Shown one piece after another: positions 1 through 6,437 of a DNA stretch of 9,469 nt. Under the pieces are notes generated by a model. The model was not told the DNA's origin and did not search any database. It saw only the letters and a list, made by a program, of their open reading frames with translations. Every line of letters begins with the position of its first letter. Within the stretch, counting starts at the first letter, position 1. Position numbers and translations under genes: made by a program. Where the stretch lies: assembly GCA_030040415.1 (NCBI GenBank), contig JASHTT010000516.1:1-9469 (forward strand), in the 5' to 3' direction. This stretch comes from Streptosporangiaceae bacterium. Lineage in GTDB: Bacteria; Actinomycetota; Actinomycetes; Streptosporangiales; Streptosporangiaceae.

Positions 1-159
1 TCTCGCGCCACCCAGGCCGACCGGGCCGCTGGCCTCGTCGGTATCTGCTCTGGCCCGGCCTCCCGGTCCACGCCTCCAGGGTAACCCAGGGCCCGCCGGA
101 CGATCCGGGTGAGCGGTCGGCCTCCGCGACGGCCGGCCTGTCATATACCGTTCGGTAAC
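1..159. other. Upstream region of the amidase gene, no gene seen
   Basis: No convincing coding sequence covers this stretch. It holds three small symmetries. One is an imperfect 7-1-7 palindrome around GGGTAACCC (76-90, one A-A mismatch). The second is a perfect 5-bp inverted repeat CCGGA-CGA-TCCGG (96-108). The third is the palindrome TACCG-TT-CGGTA (146-157), listed separately. The frame of the amidase stays open back to a GTG at 109, so 109-159 could be coding if that start is used. The 17 residues this would add are basic and proline-rich and do not look like an amidase N-terminus. Confidence 0.5.
146..157. promoter_or_regulatory. Operator-like palindrome TACCGTTCGGTA before the amidase
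   Basis: A perfect 12-bp inverted repeat (TACCG, TT, CGGTA) lies 2 bases before the GTG at 160, next to an AT-richer CATATA patch that could supply a -10 element. Short palindromes with ACCG/CGGT half-sites are common as TetR-family operators in actinobacteria, so repressor control of a near-leaderless amidase transcript is a reasonable inference. No regulator gene is present in the window to pair with it. The site would lie inside the gene if translation began at GTG 109. Confidence 0.35.
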
Positions 160-1653
160 GTGACACAGATTCATGACCTCACGGTTACCGAGCTCGCCGC
201 CGCCATCCGGACCGGGCAGGCGTCTTCGGCCGAGATCACCGACCACTACCTGGACCGCATCGACAGGCTGGGGGAGCAGGTGGGTGCCTTCTATACGGTC
301 ACCCATGAGCTCGCGCGTGAGCAGGCTGCCATGGCCGACAAGGCGGTCGCCGCGACCCGCACCAACGGCGACGGCGCGGACTCGCTGCCGCCGCTGACCG
401 GCGTGCCGATCCCGATCAAGGACCTGAACATGGTTGCCGGGGTGCGGCTGACATACGGCAGCGCGGTCCTCGCCGACAATGTGGCGACCGAAGACGACTA
501 TGTCGTCGAGCACCTGAAGGCGGCCGGGATCGTGATCACCGGCAAGACCGCGACGCCCGAGTTCGGCCTGCCGTGCTACACCGAGACCAAGATCGGCCCG
601 CCGGCCCGCACGCCCTGGGACCTGAACCGCTCGGCCGGCGGGTCGAGTGGCGGCGCCGCGGCCGCCGTCGCCTCGGGGCTCGCTCCGGCAGCGCAGGGCA
701 GCGACGGCGGCGGCTCTATCCGGATCCCGTCGAGCGTCTGCGGCCTTTTCGGGATCAAGCCGACCCGCGGCCGCATCTCCCAGGGCCCGCTGATGCCGGA
801 CCTCGCTGGCTTGTCCACGGACGGGCCGCTGGCCCGCACGGTCGCCGACGCCGCGTTGCTTCTCGACGCCATGACCGGTAACCACCTGGGCGACATGTAC
901 ACGCTGCCACCGCTGCCGCGCGGTGAGTCGTTTCTCGGCTATGCGGGCCGGGAGCCCGGCAAGCTGCGGATCGCCAGGTCGCTGACCACGGTGATCGACG
1001 GCGCGGAGGTGCACCCGGACTGCGTCGCGGCCTATGAGGACGCGAGTGCCCTCCTGGCCGCGCTGGGTCATGAAGTTGAGGAGGTGGATCTGCCGTTCCC
1101 GGAAGAGGCGGTCCCTAGCTTCATCACACTGTGGTACGCGATGGCGACGCTCGCGCCGATCACGCCCGACCAGGAGGGCGAACTGCTTCCGCTGACCCGG
1201 TACCTGCGCGCCGAGGGCCTGAAGCTGTCGGCGGCGGAGCTCCAGTTCGCTGAGGCGATCCTGCAGGGCAGCGTGCGGGTCGCGCTGAACGCGCTCAGCG
1301 GGTACGACGCGATCCTCACGCCAACGCTGGCCTTGCCGCCGCGGCCCGTCGGCTGGTTCGACGAGGTCGAGCCGGCGGAGAACTTCGAGCGGCAAAAGCG
1401 GTTCACGCCGTGGACCGCGCTGTACAACCTCTCCGGCCAGCCGGCGGTCAGCGTCCCGCTGTACTGGACTGCCGAGGGCCTGCCGATCGGCATCATGCTG
1501 GCCGGCCGGATCGCCGACGAGGCCACGCTGATCTCGTTGTCGGCACAGCTCGAGGCCGCCCGGCCGTGGCAGGACAGGCACCCGCCGATCTGGCAGCTGT
1601 TATCGGGGCCGGCGTTATTCGCGTTAGCTGCGCCCGGGCCGTCGGCTGGCTAG
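160..1653 (+). CDS. Amidase signature (AS) family amidase
   Basis: This is a serine hydrolase that cleaves carboxamide bonds, probably cytosolic since no signal peptide is seen. Counting from GTG 160 (497 aa), the Ser-cisSer-Lys triad is visible: Lys87 in PIPIKDL, cis-Ser162 in GGSSGG and nucleophile Ser186 in GGGSIRIP. The spacings of 75 and 24 residues are those of known AS enzymes. The following FGIKPTRGRIS and the late SGQPAVSVPL blocks are also typical. The overall pattern resembles the 6-aminohexanoate cyclic dimer hydrolase (NylA) branch, but substrate cannot be assigned from sequence. GTG 160 is preferred over GTG 109 because its product begins TQIHDLTVTELAAAI, like family members, while the 109 extension is unlike any amidase start. 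The usual C-terminus at RHPPIW is followed by 18 extra residues running into the promoter of the next gene. No gatB or gatC is nearby, which argues against a GatA role. Confidence 0.9.
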   Translation: MTQIHDLTVTELAAAIRTGQASSAEITDHYLDRIDRLGEQVGAFYTVTHELAREQAAMADKAVAATRTNGDGADSLPPLTGVPIPIKDLNMVAGVRLTYGSAVLADNVATEDDYVVEHLKAAGIVITGKTATPEFGLPCYTETKIGPPARTPWDLNRSAGGSSGGAAAAVASGLAPAAQGSDGGGSIRIPSSVCGLFGIKPTRGRISQGPLMPDLAGLSTDGPLARTVADAALLLDAMTGNHLGDMYTLPPLPRGESFLGYAGREPGKLRIARSLTTVIDGAEVHPDCVAAYEDASALLAALGHEVEEVDLPFPEEAVPSFITLWYAMATLAPITPDQEGELLPLTRYLRAEGLKLSAAELQFAEAILQGSVRVALNALSGYDAILTPTLALPPRPVGWFDEVEPAENFERQKRFTPWTALYNLSGQPAVSVPLYWTAEGLPIGIMLAGRIADEATLISLSAQLEAARPWQDRHPPIWQLLSGPALFALAAPGPSAG

Positions 1654-1656
1654 TGT
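1651..1656 (+). promoter_or_regulatory. -10-like hexamer TAGTGT for a leaderless PBP mRNA
   Basis: TAGTGT matches the actinobacterial -10 consensus TANNNT and lies 7 bases before the ATG at 1664, so transcription would start at or next to the start codon. No Shine-Dalgarno is present between it and the ATG. The TAG stop codon of the amidase forms the first half of the hexamer. No good -35 is visible at the usual spacing, so this is a prediction only. Confidence 0.4.
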
Positions 1657-1663
1657 CGTCGCC

Positions 1664-3526
1664 ATGAGGCGGTGGTTTCCCTGGTCGGCCGCCGCGGCCC
1701 TGACGCTGGCCGGGGCGGCCATCCTGGCCGGCTGCTCGAGCGTTCCCGCGCCCGGGCCGACGGCCAGCAGCTTCCTGGCCGACTGGGCACACCGCGACTG
1801 GCCGGCCATGCGGGCGCTGGTGGCAAGCCCGCCCGCCGACTTCGCGTCGGTGAACGCTGCCGCGCTGAGCGACCTGACCGTGAAGAAGGCGACGTACCTC
1901 GGGGGCAAGCTACAGGCCAGCGGGGACACCGCGCGCGAGCCGGTGACCGAGCGCCTGGACCTGGCGGGCATCGGCCTTATCAGCATCAAGTCGACCCTGC
2001 GCTTCGTGCAGCGGGGCGGCAAGTGGCTCGTGGCCTGGTCACCGGCGACGATCGCGCCGCAGCTGAAGCCGGGCGACGCGCTGTCGCTGCAGGTCACCTG
2101 GCCGGCCCGAGCGCAGATCCTCGGAGTGGGCAGGGTGCCGCTCACCATCCAGGCTGCGATGGTCGACATCGGCGTGGAAGGTCAGCTGATCAAAAACGCG
2201 AAGGTCGTCACCGCCGCGCTGATCAAGGCCGGTGCCACCGCGCAGGAGGTCAGCACGGCCCTGGCCGGAGCGAAGGCCGAGCCGACATGGTTCGAGCCGG
2301 TGTTCACCGTGACGCAGGCCCGCTACAACCAGCTCGCGCCGACGATCTACCCGATCCCGGGCACGGTGTTCCAGACGCTGCACGAGCGGGCGCCGATCAC
2401 GCCGGGCCTGGCGGACGTGGTCGGCACGGTCGCGCCGATCACCGCGCAGGAGCTGACTGAACTCGGCCCGCCTTACAGCGCGCAGGACGACGTCGGCCAG
2501 ACCGGGCTTGAGCTCACCGACCAGCGGCAGCTTGCCGGCCAGCCAGGCGCGACGGTCACCGTGGTCAACAAGGCGGGGGCCGCCGTGGCCACCGTCGCAA
2601 CGCTCCCGCCGCGGGCCGGCGCGCCGGTGCTGACCACCCTCAACCCGGTCGTGCAGCGGGCCGCCGAAGCCGCACTGGCGGGCGAGCGGAAGAGCGCGGG
2701 GTTCGTCGCGGTCAACGCGACTACTGGCGCGGTGCTCGCCTCGGTCAGCCTGCCGTTGAGCGCAGGCTTCAACCTCGCCTTCGACGGCGAGTTCCCGCCA
2801 GGCTCCTCGTTCAAGCTGATCACGTCCACCGCGCTGATCGCCCACGGCCTCACGCCGTCTTCGCCGGCCAGCTGCCCGTCGAGCATCACCGTGGACGGCG
2901 AGGTCTTCCACAACGCGGAGGGCACGGCGCCGATCAGCGACCTGCTGTACGCCTTCGCCGAGTCGTGCAACACCGCGTTCATCGGGCTCGCCACGCACAA
3001 CCTCACCGCAGCGGACTTCCCCGCGACCGCCTCGGAGTACCGGCTCGGCAAGACGCCGGAAATGGGCCTGCCGGCGTTCGGCGGCTCGGTGCCCGAACCG
3101 ACCGACGAGGCCGACCTCGCGGCGACCACGATCGGCCAGGGCCGCGTCGTCGTGTCACCGCTGGCGATGGCGATGGTCGCCGCCGCCATCGACACCGGAG
3201 TCGTGCACGCGCCGCAACTGGTAGCTGGCGCGCCCGATGGTGACGCGCCGACAGCCACGCTGCCCGCGAAGGTGGTGACCGATCTGCACACGATGATGGC
3301 GCAGGTGGTCGCGACCGGGACAGCGTCTGGCAAGGGGCTGCCGCCGGGCACGTTCGCCAAGACCGGAACCGCGCAGTACGGCTCGGGGAACCCGCTGCCA
3401 ACCGACGCCTGGTTGGTCGGCTTCAACAGCAACGTGGCGTTCGCGATGGTCGTCGTCGACGGCGGCGAAGGCGGTCCCACCGACGGGCCGCTGGTCGCCA
3501 AGTTCCTCGACCTGCTGCACAAGTAG
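1664..3526 (+). CDS. Penicillin-binding lipoprotein, class B transpeptidase with MecA_N (NTF2-like) domain
   Basis: A D,D-transpeptidase that should cross-link peptidoglycan at the outer face of the membrane (620 aa). Residues 1-24 form a lipoprotein signal: basic MRRW start, hydrophobic run, lipobox LAGC with Cys24 as the lipidation site. Residues ~33-145 look like the NTF2-like MecA_N domain, and ~146-315 the PBP dimerisation region. The transpeptidase domain follows with all three active-site motifs: SSFK with Ser381 and Lys384, SCN at 434-436, and KTG at 566-568. Length and layout resemble mycobacterial Rv2864c-type and streptomycete PBPs of this group. The RGxIxDRxG motif usually found at the start of the dimerisation region is degenerate here (ARAQILGVGR, 148-157). 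The gene begins 10 bases after the amidase stop, with its own -10-like element and no ribosome binding site. MecA_N domains also occur in beta-lactam-insensitive PBP2a, but nothing here shows resistance. Confidence 0.92.
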   Translation: MRRWFPWSAAAALTLAGAAILAGCSSVPAPGPTASSFLADWAHRDWPAMRALVASPPADFASVNAAALSDLTVKKATYLGGKLQASGDTAREPVTERLDLAGIGLISIKSTLRFVQRGGKWLVAWSPATIAPQLKPGDALSLQVTWPARAQILGVGRVPLTIQAAMVDIGVEGQLIKNAKVVTAALIKAGATAQEVSTALAGAKAEPTWFEPVFTVTQARYNQLAPTIYPIPGTVFQTLHERAPITPGLADVVGTVAPITAQELTELGPPYSAQDDVGQTGLELTDQRQLAGQPGATVTVVNKAGAAVATVATLPPRAGAPVLTTLNPVVQRAAEAALAGERKSAGFVAVNATTGAVLASVSLPLSAGFNLAFDGEFPPGSSFKLITSTALIAHGLTPSSPASCPSSITVDGEVFHNAEGTAPISDLLYAFAESCNTAFIGLATHNLTAADFPATASEYRLGKTPEMGLPAFGGSVPEPTDEADLAATTIGQGRVVVSPLAMAMVAAAIDTGVVHAPQLVAGAPDGDAPTATLPAKVVTDLHTMMAQVVATGTASGKGLPPGTFAKTGTAQYGSGNPLPTDAWLVGFNSNVAFAMVVVDGGEGGPTDGPLVAKFLDLLHK

Positions 3527-3532
3527 CGATTA

Positions 3533-3572
3533 CCGGAAGACTTGTCGTCGGATAGCACTGCTAAGTCTCCGG
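3533..3572. promoter_or_regulatory. Bulged inverted repeat between the PBP gene and malQ
   Basis: The arms CCGGAAGACTT (3533-3543) and AAGTCTCCGG (3563-3572) pair over 10 bp with one bulged A, around a 19-base loop. It starts 6 bases after the PBP stop codon and ends 4 bases before the ATG at 3577. There is no T-run after it, so it could be a non-canonical terminator for the PBP gene, an operator, or a leader hairpin for malQ. The right arm overlaps a TAAGTC hexamer (3562-3567) that could act as a weak -10 element. Confidence 0.4.
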
Positions 3573-3576
3573 GATC

Positions 3577-5529
3577 ATGGAGGTGACCCGTTTGGGACCA
3601 CCTTCCGGGGTCGATCATGAGTGCGTGACGGACGCAGAACTCGCCCAGCGAGCCCGGAATGCCGGAATTGCCCCGACCTACGAGGACTGGCGGCACGAGA
3701 TGGTCGATGTGCCACCGGAGACGCTCGCCGCGATCCTGGCCGTGCTCGAGCCCGACGGCACCGGGCCGAGTGGAAGCGTCGGAGGCGCGGGTCGGTATGC
3801 CTCTGGCCGCCGGAAGGCGGCCGGGGTGGGCCTCGTTGCGGGCCAGGCGAGCCCCGCGCGGCCGGTCGTCCCTGATGAGCGCCGGTGGGGACTCACCGTG
3901 CAGCTGTACTCGGTCAGGTCGCGGCAGTCCTGGGGGCACGGCGACCTTGTCGATCTGGCCCAGCTTGCGACGTTCAGCGCCCGCGAGTTCGGCGCCAGCT
4001 TCATCCTGGTCAACCCGCTGCACGCGGCGGAGCCGCTGCCACCGCTGAGCCCGTCTCCGTACCTGCCGATGACGCGTATGTTCACCAGCCCGCTCTATCT
4101 GCGCGTCGAGGAGGTGCCCGAGTACACCCAGCTCGACGGCGAGGACAAGGCACAGATCGCCGGCCTGGCCCGGCCATTGCAAGCGGCTAACCACACGCCG
4201 GAGCTCATCGACAGGGACGCCGTCTGGTCGGCAAAGCGGCAGGCGCTGGAGCTGATCAGCAAGGTGCCGCTGAGCGAGGAACGGCGAGTCGCCTACCGCC
4301 GGTTCAGAGCCGAGCGCGGCAGCGAGCTTGACCACTGGGCGGCGTGGTGCGCGCTGGCCGAACGGCACGGACCGGACTGGCGCAGCTGGCCTGCCGACGT
4401 CCGGACCGCGGCCGGCGGCCTGGCAGCGGTTCGGAGCGGACCGCTGAGCGCGATCGCGGACTTCCACGCCTGGCTGCAGTGGCAGCTCGATGAGCAGCTG
4501 GCTGCAGCGCAGCTGCAGGCGACGACGGCGGGCATGGCCCATGGCATCATCCACGACCTGGCCGTGGGCGTGCACCCCGGCGGTGCCGACGCATGGGCGC
4601 ACCGCGAGCTGCTGGTCCCTGGCTTCAGCGTGGGCGCCCCGCCGGACGGTTTCAACCAGCTCGGGCAGGACTGGGGACAGCCGCCGTGGCACCCGGGGCG
4701 GCTTGCTCTGGCTGGCTACCGGCCGCTCGCCGAACTCTTCGACGCGACGCTGCGGCACGGCGGCGGGCTGCGCGTCGACCACGTCATGGGCCTGATGAGG
4801 CTGTGGTGGGTCCCTGCGGGCGAGCCACCAGCCAGGGGCGCGTACGTGAGCTACGACCATCGCGCGTCGGTGGCCGCGCTAGCCGGCGCGGCCGGGCGCG
4901 CAGGTGCCGTGGCCATCGGCGAGGACCTCGGCACGGTCGATCGGTGGATCCGTAGTTACCTCGCAGATCATGACATCTTGGGCACCACGATGCTGTGGTT
5001 TGCGACCGACCGGCGTGGTCGTCCCCTGCCCCCCGGCCAGTGGCGCCGCGCGTGCATGGCGACCGTCAGCACGCACGACGTTCCGCCGGTATCCGGCTTC
5101 GTGACCGGAGATCAGGTGACAGTCCGCGCGAAACTCGGCTTGCTTCGGAATACCGAGGAGGAGGAACGTGCCGAGTCGGAGCTAACGCTGTCGCGCTGGG
5201 CCGCGGCGCTGTCGCGGGAAGGGCTCCTTCCAGCGGGTCAGCCGGCGGGACCTGACGAGTTCACCCTCGCGTGCTACCGCTACCTGACAAGGACGCCGTC
5301 GCTCCTTGTCGGTGTCTCGCTCGCCGATGCTGTCGGTGAGGTCAGGGCGCAGAACATCCCGGGCACCAGCGACGAGCACCCGAACTGGCGGGTTCCGCTG
5401 TGCGACGTAACCCAGACGTCGGTCTTGATAGAGAACCTCTCCGAGGTGCCGTTGCTCAGGGACGTCTGCCAGGCAGTCGGCGATGGGCTGCGGCGACCGC
5501 CAATGACACGGCGAACCATCCGTGACTAG
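3577..5529 (+). CDS. malQ: 4-alpha-glucanotransferase (amylomaltase, GH77)
   Basis: Transfers alpha-1,4-glucan segments between maltodextrins and releases glucose, in the cytoplasmic maltodextrin/glycogen pathway. From ATG 3577 (650 aa), the GH77 barrel starts near 104 at RRWGLTVQLYSVRSRQSWG. Catalytic motifs are present: nucleophile Asp401 in RVDH, acid/base Glu449 in GEDLG, and Asp501 in STHD. DLAVGVHP (328-335), PPDGFNQLGQDW (355-366) and C-terminal QNIPGTSDEHPNWR are family blocks. An N-terminal helical piece (about 18-57, AELAQRARNAGIAPTYEDW) is kept, but the beta-sandwich that normally separates it from the barrel in mycobacterial MalQ seems to be missing, replaced by a 45-residue Gly/Ala/Pro linker. 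The start is uncertain. TTG 3592 has a perfect GGAGG 8 bases upstream, and GTG 3625 gives a product beginning TDAELAQRA, like homologues. No maltose regulator or transporter is adjacent. Confidence 0.93.
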   Translation: MEVTRLGPPSGVDHECVTDAELAQRARNAGIAPTYEDWRHEMVDVPPETLAAILAVLEPDGTGPSGSVGGAGRYASGRRKAAGVGLVAGQASPARPVVPDERRWGLTVQLYSVRSRQSWGHGDLVDLAQLATFSAREFGASFILVNPLHAAEPLPPLSPSPYLPMTRMFTSPLYLRVEEVPEYTQLDGEDKAQIAGLARPLQAANHTPELIDRDAVWSAKRQALELISKVPLSEERRVAYRRFRAERGSELDHWAAWCALAERHGPDWRSWPADVRTAAGGLAAVRSGPLSAIADFHAWLQWQLDEQLAAAQLQATTAGMAHGIIHDLAVGVHPGGADAWAHRELLVPGFSVGAPPDGFNQLGQDWGQPPWHPGRLALAGYRPLAELFDATLRHGGGLRVDHVMGLMRLWWVPAGEPPARGAYVSYDHRASVAALAGAAGRAGAVAIGEDLGTVDRWIRSYLADHDILGTTMLWFATDRRGRPLPPGQWRRACMATVSTHDVPPVSGFVTGDQVTVRAKLGLLRNTEEEERAESELTLSRWAAALSREGLLPAGQPAGPDEFTLACYRYLTRTPSLLVGVSLADAVGEVRAQNIPGTSDEHPNWRVPLCDVTQTSVLIENLSEVPLLRDVCQAVGDGLRRPPMTRRTIRD

Positions 5530-5554
5530 CTGGTGGACGGCTGCGGGCGGCGTG

Positions 5555-5560
5555 CCAGAC
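5555..5560 (+). promoter_or_regulatory. -10-like hexamer CAGACT before rpiB
   Basis: CAGACT differs from the frequent actinobacterial TAGACT at one base and sits 7 bases before the GTG at 5568, as expected for a leaderless transcript. A TGGACG (5534-5539) resembles a -35 TTGACG, but the spacer of 15 bases is short. There is no Shine-Dalgarno before the GTG. Confidence 0.4.
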
Positions 5561-5567
5561 TAGCCCT

Positions 5568-6035
5568 GTGCGCGTATACCTGGGATCCGACCACGCTGGG
5601 TTCGAACTCAAGGGCCGCCTCATCGAGTGGCTGCGCCAAGCCGGTCACGAGCCTGTCGACTGCGGTCCGGCCAGCTACAACGAGGACGACGACTACCCGC
5701 CATACGTGATGCGGGCCGCGAGTTCTGCCGTCGCAGATCCGGGCAGCCTCGGCATAGTGATCGGCGGATCGGGCAACGGAGAGCAGATCGCCTCGAACAA
5801 GATACCGGGAGTACGGGCTGCCCTGGCGTTCAGCGACGAGACCGCCAGTCTCGCGCGGTTGCATAACGACGCGAACGTGCTGAGCCTGGGCGCGCGGATG
5901 TACTCGGCAGACGAGGCACTTGGCTTCGCCAAGGTATTCGTGCAGACCGAGTTCTCCGAGGCGCCGAGGCATGTACGGCGGCTCGGCGAGATTGCGGACT
6001 ACGAGAAGTCGGGAGTCCTGCCGCCGCTGCCGTGA
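5568..6035 (+). CDS. rpiB: Ribose-5-phosphate isomerase B (RpiB/LacAB family)
   Basis: Interconverts ribulose 5-phosphate and ribose 5-phosphate in the non-oxidative pentose phosphate pathway, in the cytoplasm. The 155-aa product is the usual length for actinobacterial RpiB. It starts MRVYLGSDHAGFELK, with Asp8 and His9 in the substrate site, and has GGSGNGEQIASNK at 66-78. In this motif Glu72 takes the place of the catalytic Cys of E. coli-type RpiB, as in the Mycobacterium tuberculosis enzyme where Glu75 is the base. His99 in RLHNDAN matches the ring-opening histidine, and RHVRR (134-138) probably binds phosphate. The GTG start is supported by this conserved N-terminus and by the -10-like CAGACT just upstream. 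It lies 38 bases after malQ. No Fpg/Nei glycosylase gene follows, although that neighbour is common in other actinobacteria. LacA/LacB activity is unlikely. Confidence 0.94.
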   Translation: MRVYLGSDHAGFELKGRLIEWLRQAGHEPVDCGPASYNEDDDYPPYVMRAASSAVADPGSLGIVIGGSGNGEQIASNKIPGVRAALAFSDETASLARLHNDANVLSLGARMYSADEALGFAKVFVQTEFSEAPRHVRRLGEIADYEKSGVLPPLP

Positions 6036-6296
6036 TGTCGGTGGCTTGGTTACTGCGTGCTGTTGCCCTGCTGGCCCGGGCGGTCCTGCTGTGTCGCGCT
6101 GCCGTGCGTCCGGGCACGCCTGCGCAGCCGCCGACGTGCGGCAGCCTGGCGGCCACTGTGCTCCGCCGGGCCCGCAGCATCCCGCGTGCCGATGTCGGGC
6201 TGGCCGGAGGGACCGCCTTCGGGGGGTACGCGCACTTCGTCCGTGCTGTCCGGCCGTGACACGTCCCTGGCCCGCATCGCTGCGTCGATCGTGATC

Positions 6297-6324
6297 CTGG
6301 TCGCTGTCACGGCGTCAGGACCAG
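6297..6324. terminator. Bulged 9-bp hairpin, possible terminator after rpiB
   Basis: CTGGTCGCTG (6297-6306) pairs with CAGGACCAG (6316-6324) over 9 bp with one bulged G (6303) and a 9-base loop. No T-run follows, so it is not a textbook intrinsic terminator, though many actinobacterial terminators lack one. It lies 261 bases past the rpiB stop and 113 bases before the phosphatase start, so it could instead be a regulatory structure of the latter. Confidence 0.35.
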
Positions 6325-6400
6325 TTCGAGCGGCATGCCCATCAGTCTGCCTTCGGCCCGCACGTTCCTCAATATTTGCCTGGCATGTCCTGTGTGGCGT

Positions 6401-6428
6401 GTCCCGGACGACTCGGGACCGGTACAGT
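6401..6428 (+). promoter_or_regulatory. Putative promoter and operator of the SpoIIE-type phosphatase gene
   Basis: A perfect 6-bp inverted repeat with a 7-base spacer, GTCCCG (6401-6406) and CGGGAC (6414-6419), ends 3 bases before TACAGT (6423-6428), which fits the TANNNT -10 consensus. The ATG at 6438 comes 9 bases later with no Shine-Dalgarno, so the leader would be absent or about two bases long. The repeat fills the -35/spacer zone, a typical place for a repressor to bind. No matching -35 box is evident. Confidence 0.4.
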
Positions 6429-6437
6429 GCCGGCAAG

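Larger units (their letters stand above)
6036..6437. other. 402-bp gap without a convincing gene
   Basis: No supported gene is seen. An ATG overlapping the rpiB stop (TGATG, 6033-6037) opens a 74-codon frame to 6259 (MSVAWLLRAVALLARAVLL...). It has a hydrophobic, membrane-like start followed by an undistinguished Arg/Pro-rich tail, and I do not recognise it. The frame of the downstream phosphatase is open back to 6057, but the extension is rich in Cys, Arg and Pro and does not look coding. The gap contains a bulged hairpin (6297-6324), an AT-rich patch CAATATTT (6370-6377) and an inverted repeat (6401-6419) close to a -10-like element. It is best read as the terminator of rpiB plus the control region of the phosphatase gene. 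Confidence 0.5.

Noticed and set aside
160..1653. Amidase as GatA of the Glu-tRNA amidotransferase
   Set aside because: No gatB or gatC nearby, and the active-site surroundings (GSDGGGSIRIPSSVCGLFG) fit stand-alone amidases better.
2039..2998. 319-codon - strand frame inside the PBP gene
   Set aside because: Extremely Arg-rich shadow of the PBP coding frame without any recognisable domain.
2473..4860. Very long open frame (795 codons) on the - strand opposite the PBP gene and malQ
   Set aside because: It is antisense to two clearly identified genes, runs across their intergenic gap, has Arg/Pro/Ser-rich text and no family motif. Long antisense frames are expected at this GC content.
6035..6259. 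Small 74-residue frame starting in a TGATG overlap with the rpiB stop
   Set aside because: The hydrophobic start is suggestive, but there is no ribosome binding site and no recognisable family, and the tail looks random. Not enough to call a gene.
6307..6363. 18-codon - strand frame ending GMPLELVLTP with GAGGAA before its GTG
   Set aside because: It reads like a plausible protein end but is very short, the spacing of the site is poor, and nothing upstream on that strand extends it into a gene.
6057..6437. N-terminal extension of 127 residues on the phosphatase
   Set aside because: Composition (many Cys, Arg, Pro) is unlike the rest of the protein, and promoter-like elements lie inside it just before ATG 6438.
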